6,438 nucleotides of DNA. Source: Candidatus Methanolliviera sp. GoM_oil. Lineage in GTDB: Archaea > Halobacteriota > Methanoliparia > Methanoliparales > Methanoliparaceae. Below, one piece after another: positions 4,373 through 6,438 of the stretch. Numbering within the stretch: position 1 is the first letter of the stretch; the number at the start of each line of letters is the position of its first letter. The translations under genes were made by a program, and so were the position numbers. The notes below the pieces were generated by a model, which was given only the letters and a program-made list of their open reading frames with translations, had not been told where the DNA came from and searched no databases. The stretch lies in contig CABGHG010000099.1 in NCBI GenBank assembly GCA_902158735.1, positions 1 through 6,438 on the forward strand, given 5' to 3'.

Positions 4373-4412
4373 CAATCTTGAAAATCGAAAAGTATTATTG
4401 AAAATCGAAAGG
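4369..4412. promoter_or_regulatory. Operator-like repeats between divergent promoters
   Basis: TTGAAAATCGAAAAG (4378-4392) and TTGAAAATCGAAAGG (4398-4412) differ at one base and are offset by 20 bp, two helical turns, so both face the same side of the DNA. The first copy also belongs to a perfect inverted repeat TTTTCAA-TC-TTGAAAA (4369-4384). The left end touches the BRE/TATA of the minus-strand array and the right copy directly abuts the TATA box of the regulator genes. They are likely binding sites for the adjacent winged-helix proteins, blocking both promoters. Confidence 0.65.
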
Positions 4413-4420
4413 TTTATAAG
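4411..4420 (+). promoter_or_regulatory. Promoter of the tandem regulator genes
   Basis: CGAAAGG followed by TTTATAAG (4413-4420) fits an archaeal BRE and TATA box. Transcription would start about 4440-4445, leaving a leader of only 10-15 bases before the ATG at 4455. That fits the absence of a clear SD there. Confidence 0.6.
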
Positions 4421-4454
4421 ATGAACACATCATAGATTTATATGCGAAGAGTAA

Positions 4455-4775
4455 ATGAAGAAACATACCCCAGAGAAGATGACTAAATTAGAGAAGATAT
4501 TCGGCGGAAACGCACAGACCACCGCTCTGGAGTGTCTATTAAAGAATCGTGGTAAGATAACCTATCTATCAGGTATCGCAGAGGAGAGTGGGCTTTCACA
4601 CTCCAGCGTCGCGCGTGTAATCGAGCTCCTTTTGGAGAGAGGGATCGTGAAGGAGATCGATATAAGCAAGCAGACTAGAACCTTCGTATTGAATGAAGAT
4701 AACGAGATAACCAATCTTTTGATAGGTTTTTATAAGGATTTGGTACAGCCCAGAGATGTTGCAAGAGCTAGATAA
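4455..4775 (+). CDS. Winged-helix transcriptional regulator, first tandem copy
   Basis: 106 residues. Residues 11-30 form an N-terminal helix (KLEKIFGGNAQTTALECLLK), typical of archaeal MarR/ArsR-like winged-helix proteins. Residues 38-61 give the HTH (LSGIAEESGLSHSSVARVIE), with SHSSVARVIELL as recognition helix, followed by a wing KEIDISKQTRTFVLN (residues 66-80) and a C-terminal dimerising helix. It has no ligand domain. The first codons follow a TATA box at leader-less distance. It lies divergent to the microprotein array with operator-like repeats between, so it is probably an autoregulated repressor of both units. The last ten residues (VQPRDVARAR) have no counterpart in the second copy and overlap its start. 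Confidence 0.8.
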   Translation: MKKHTPEKMTKLEKIFGGNAQTTALECLLKNRGKITYLSGIAEESGLSHSSVARVIELLLERGIVKEIDISKQTRTFVLNEDNEITNLLIGFYKDLVQPRDVARAR

Positions 4776-5037
4776 AATATTCGGCGGAAACGCACAACTA
4801 ACCGTTCTCGAGTATCTATTAAAGAATCGTGGTAAGATAACCTATTTATCAGGCATCGCGAAGGCGAGTGAGCTTTCACACTCTAGCGTTGCGCATGTGA
4901 TCGAGCCGCTCGCGGAGATGAATGTTGTAAAAGAGATCAAGATAAGCAAGCAGACTAGAACCTTCGCATTGAATGAGGATAACGAGATAACCAAGCTTTT
5001 GGTAGAGTTCTATAAAGATCTGAACAAGATCATCTAA
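4756..5037 (+). CDS. Winged-helix transcriptional regulator, second tandem copy
   Basis: 93 residues, 67 of 85 aligned positions identical to the preceding gene (about 79%), starting at LDKIFGGNAQ. It shares the wing and C-terminal helix almost unchanged. In the recognition helix Arg becomes His and Leu becomes Pro (SHSSVAHVIEP), and LLERGI becomes LAEMNV, so DNA specificity or partner choice may differ. It starts 20 bases inside the first gene in another frame without a good SD, so it relies on translational coupling. Its 3' end overlaps the facing REC-PAS-PAS gene by 8 bases. The two copies could form a heterodimer, or one may act as an antagonist (inference). Confidence 0.78.
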   Translation: MLQELDKIFGGNAQLTVLEYLLKNRGKITYLSGIAKASELSHSSVAHVIEPLAEMNVVKEIKISKQTRTFALNEDNEITKLLVEFYKDLNKII

Positions 5038-6205
5038 ACTTTCTGATACTGATTACCTCACCGATCAACCGATCGGATGTGTCAAGGATCCCAGATGCGG
5101 AATATGATATAAAAAATCGTTCTTCCTCTTTGTTCATCATCTCCACTTTTACGTTTTCGATCTTCTCACCGCTCTTCAATCCCCCTCTGATCTCATCTAT
5201 AATGGACAATCTCTTCTCCGCAGGCACGATCTTCTCCGCCACTTCTTCGATACCACAACCGATAAATTCTTCCCCAAAGTAACCGAAATCCTCCTCAAAT
5301 CTTGGATTTATATATGTGATCAAGCCATCTTCATTGAGTATGAGCAATGTATCAGGATAAGAGTTCAGCACCGCGTTCAGATATGCCGCCAGATCTTTGA
5401 GCTCGTTTTCTGCCTCTCTGATCTCGGTGATGTCATTGCCAACACAGAGAATTTCAACCACGCGCCCTTCTTCATCGAAAACTGGTTTGTTCGTCCAGGA
5501 AATCCAGATCCGCTCTCCGTTCTTCGTCACGTTCTCGTTTACGTTCTTTTTGTACCTCTCTGGATTCCTTCCTATATCAAGGATCATCTCTCTTAAATCT
5601 TTACCGTTCGATTCTATCTCTGAGATAATTGTTCCAACGGCGTTTTGCCCAACGATCTCATCTCTGGTATAACCGAATAACTCCTCTGCGAACCTATTAA
5701 AAAAAGTGATCTTTCCCTCTGGATCCATTCGCATAATTATACTGTCCACATTCTCAATTAGTTCATAGTAACGCTTATTAGATTCTCGCAGATCTTCCTC
5801 TGCCCTCTTTTGCTCTATGGTCTTCTCCCATCCTTGCCGCACGCGCTCGGCTATCCAGGGTAGCTCTTCAAATCTTTCAGAACTCTTTACCACGTAATCC
5901 ATCGCGCCGAATTTAAGCGATCGAACCGCCAATTCTTCTGTGCCATAAGCCGTCAAAATTATGACGGGAACCTCTATGTCTTTAGGTTTCTCTGCCCCCC
6001 GCGTCAGATCTAAACCGCTTCCATCGGGCAGGCGATAGTCGGCGATGATGAGCGAGGGTCTTTCATTCTCGTCCAACCATTTAAGGGCACCTTCAAGGCT
6101 TGAGACGTGAGAGATCTCCCATTCACTCTCCTCGAATGCCCTTTTTACGAGTTTGGCGTGTGACTCCTCATCCTCGACCAATAAAAGTCGCTTTGGATTG
6201 GTCAT
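5030..6205 (-). CDS. REC-PAS-PAS response-regulator-type signalling protein
   Basis: 391 residues. Residues 5-118 are a receiver domain: acidic pair E11/D12, phospho-acceptor D56 in LIIADYRLPDGSG, T85 in LTAYG, and K107 in DYVVKSS, so all key residues are present. A helical linker (116-145) leads to PAS 1 (about 145-262: MRMDPEGKITFFN, LFGYTRDEIVG, ending GNDITEIREAENEL) and PAS 2 (about 275-388: LILNEDGLITYINPRFEE, FGYFGEEFIG). The protein stops at SIRKFR, with no HisKA/HATPase, DNA-binding or cyclase domain. Such REC-PAS proteins are common in methanogenic archaea, where phosphorylation and a PAS-sensed signal may be passed to partners by protein contact. It would be cytoplasmic. The partner kinase is not in the window. 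It converges on and overlaps the second regulator. Confidence 0.9.
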   Translation of the reverse strand: MTNPKRLLLVEDEESHAKLVKRAFEESEWEISHVSSLEGALKWLDENERPSLIIADYRLPDGSGLDLTRGAEKPKDIEVPVIILTAYGTEELAVRSLKFGAMDYVVKSSERFEELPWIAERVRQGWEKTIEQKRAEEDLRESNKRYYELIENVDSIIMRMDPEGKITFFNRFAEELFGYTRDEIVGQNAVGTIISEIESNGKDLREMILDIGRNPERYKKNVNENVTKNGERIWISWTNKPVFDEEGRVVEILCVGNDITEIREAENELKDLAAYLNAVLNSYPDTLLILNEDGLITYINPRFEEDFGYFGEEFIGCGIEEVAEKIVPAEKRLSIIDEIRGGLKSGEKIENVKVEMMNKEEERFFISYSASGILDTSDRLIGEVISIRKFR

Positions 6206-6225
6206 CTTAATTATCTTTTTATATT

Positions 6226-6249
6226 TTATATACCATTCTCCTATTTATA
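6226..6249 (-). promoter_or_regulatory. Promoter region of the REC-PAS-PAS gene
   Basis: Two TATA-like boxes read on the minus strand: TATAAATA (6242-6249), giving a start about 15 bases before the ATG, and TATATAAA (6226-6233), which would give a nearly leaderless mRNA. No SD precedes the ATG at 6205, consistent with either. Confidence 0.5.
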
Positions 6250-6315
6250 TTCAATCTTTTCTTTAAGTGTCGCCAGTCCTGACGATTTCTGAGGAAGATC
6301 AGAGATCTCCTGTCT

Positions 6316-6336
6316 TCAAAAATCTTCGATTTTTGA
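6316..6336. repeat. Perfect 9-bp inverted repeat containing the operator core
   Basis: TCAAAAATC (6316-6324), loop TTC, GATTTTTGA (6328-6336). On the minus strand it contains AAAATCGAA, the 9-mer core of both operator-like repeats near 4378-4412. It lies between the right-edge peptide gene and the REC-PAS-PAS promoter. It could be a further binding site of the same regulators, or a hairpin terminator for the peptide gene. Confidence 0.55.
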
Positions 6337-6340
6337 GCAC

Positions 6341-6355
6341 GTTAAAATAAAAAAA
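6341..6355 (-). terminator. U-rich tract after the right-edge peptide gene
   Basis: Directly after the TGA of the right-edge gene the minus strand reads seven T, A, four T. With the inverted repeat 5 bases beyond, this suits an archaeal terminator. Confidence 0.4.
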
Positions 6356-6438
6356 TCATTTCGGACAGCACGCATCCAACATCGCAGGAAGAAAACCAAA
6401 CACTCCCTCCATCACTCCCATACAAAATTCAAATATCC
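6356..6438 (-). CDS. Peptide of the LP-DAC-PK family, 3' portion only (start outside window)
   Basis: The frame is open from the right edge to TGA at 6356 and gives 26 complete codons starting IFEFCMGVMEG and ending VFGFLPAMLDACCPK. Aligned without gaps to the 29-residue peptide (2594-2683), 12 of 26 residues match, including FG-x-LP, DAC and the terminal PK. The partial codon at the edge (xGG) would match the Trp of that peptide if it is TGG, so the true start is probably just outside rather than at the ATG at 6421. It shows that a second locus of the same family begins here. Confidence 0.65.
   Translation of the reverse strand, partial: IFEFCMGVMEGVFGFLPAMLDACCPK

Noticed and set aside
4442..4486. 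14-codon upstream ORF before the first regulator
   Set aside because: Starts at or before the likely transcription start, has no SD and overlaps the real gene start.

Overview
The window looks archaeal. It has TATA/BRE-type promoters with short leaders, strong GGAGGTGA Shine-Dalgarno (SD) sites, a PaREP1-type protein, archaeal winged-helix regulators and a REC-PAS-PAS signalling protein. A euryarchaeote of the methanogen/ANME kind fits best, but no marker gene fixes the lineage.

Layout. Positions 2-241 (+) are the C-terminal end of an MscS-type mechanosensitive channel. Facing it on the minus strand is a pair overlapping by one base: a 94-residue two-helix membrane protein (863-1147) and a PaREP1-like helical protein (288-863). 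Positions 1186-1391 hold a decayed copy of genes found intact just upstream. From about 4280 down to 1392 the minus strand carries a dense array of very short genes, most of them under 60 codons. In transcription order they are: two doubtful leader ORFs; four cysteine-rich microproteins of 53, 51, 45 and 50 residues; hydrophobic peptides of 30 and 40 residues; a secreted coiled-coil protein of 124 residues; peptides of 29 and 46 residues; a 179-residue glycine-zipper, cysteine-rich membrane protein; and a signal-peptide ORF separated from its apparent mature domain by one in-frame TAG codon.

Diverging from the array, two tandem winged-helix regulators (4455-5037, +) share an intergenic region with it. 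That region holds a promoter for each side and repeated operator-like elements placed directly against both promoters. The regulators therefore probably control the array and themselves. Converging on them is a REC-PAS-PAS response regulator (5030-6205, -). Beyond its promoter, at the right edge, is the 3' end of another microprotein gene (6356-6438, -) that is a clear paralogue of the 29-residue peptide, so the peptide family continues outside the window.

The main novelty candidate is this regulated operon of Cys-rich or hydrophobic microproteins with exported and membrane partners. I recognise no known family for these peptides and see no modification enzyme, transporter or protease in the window. 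A membrane- or envelope-associated multi-peptide assembly is an inference from composition and neighbours. No tRNA, rRNA, transposase or CRISPR array was seen.
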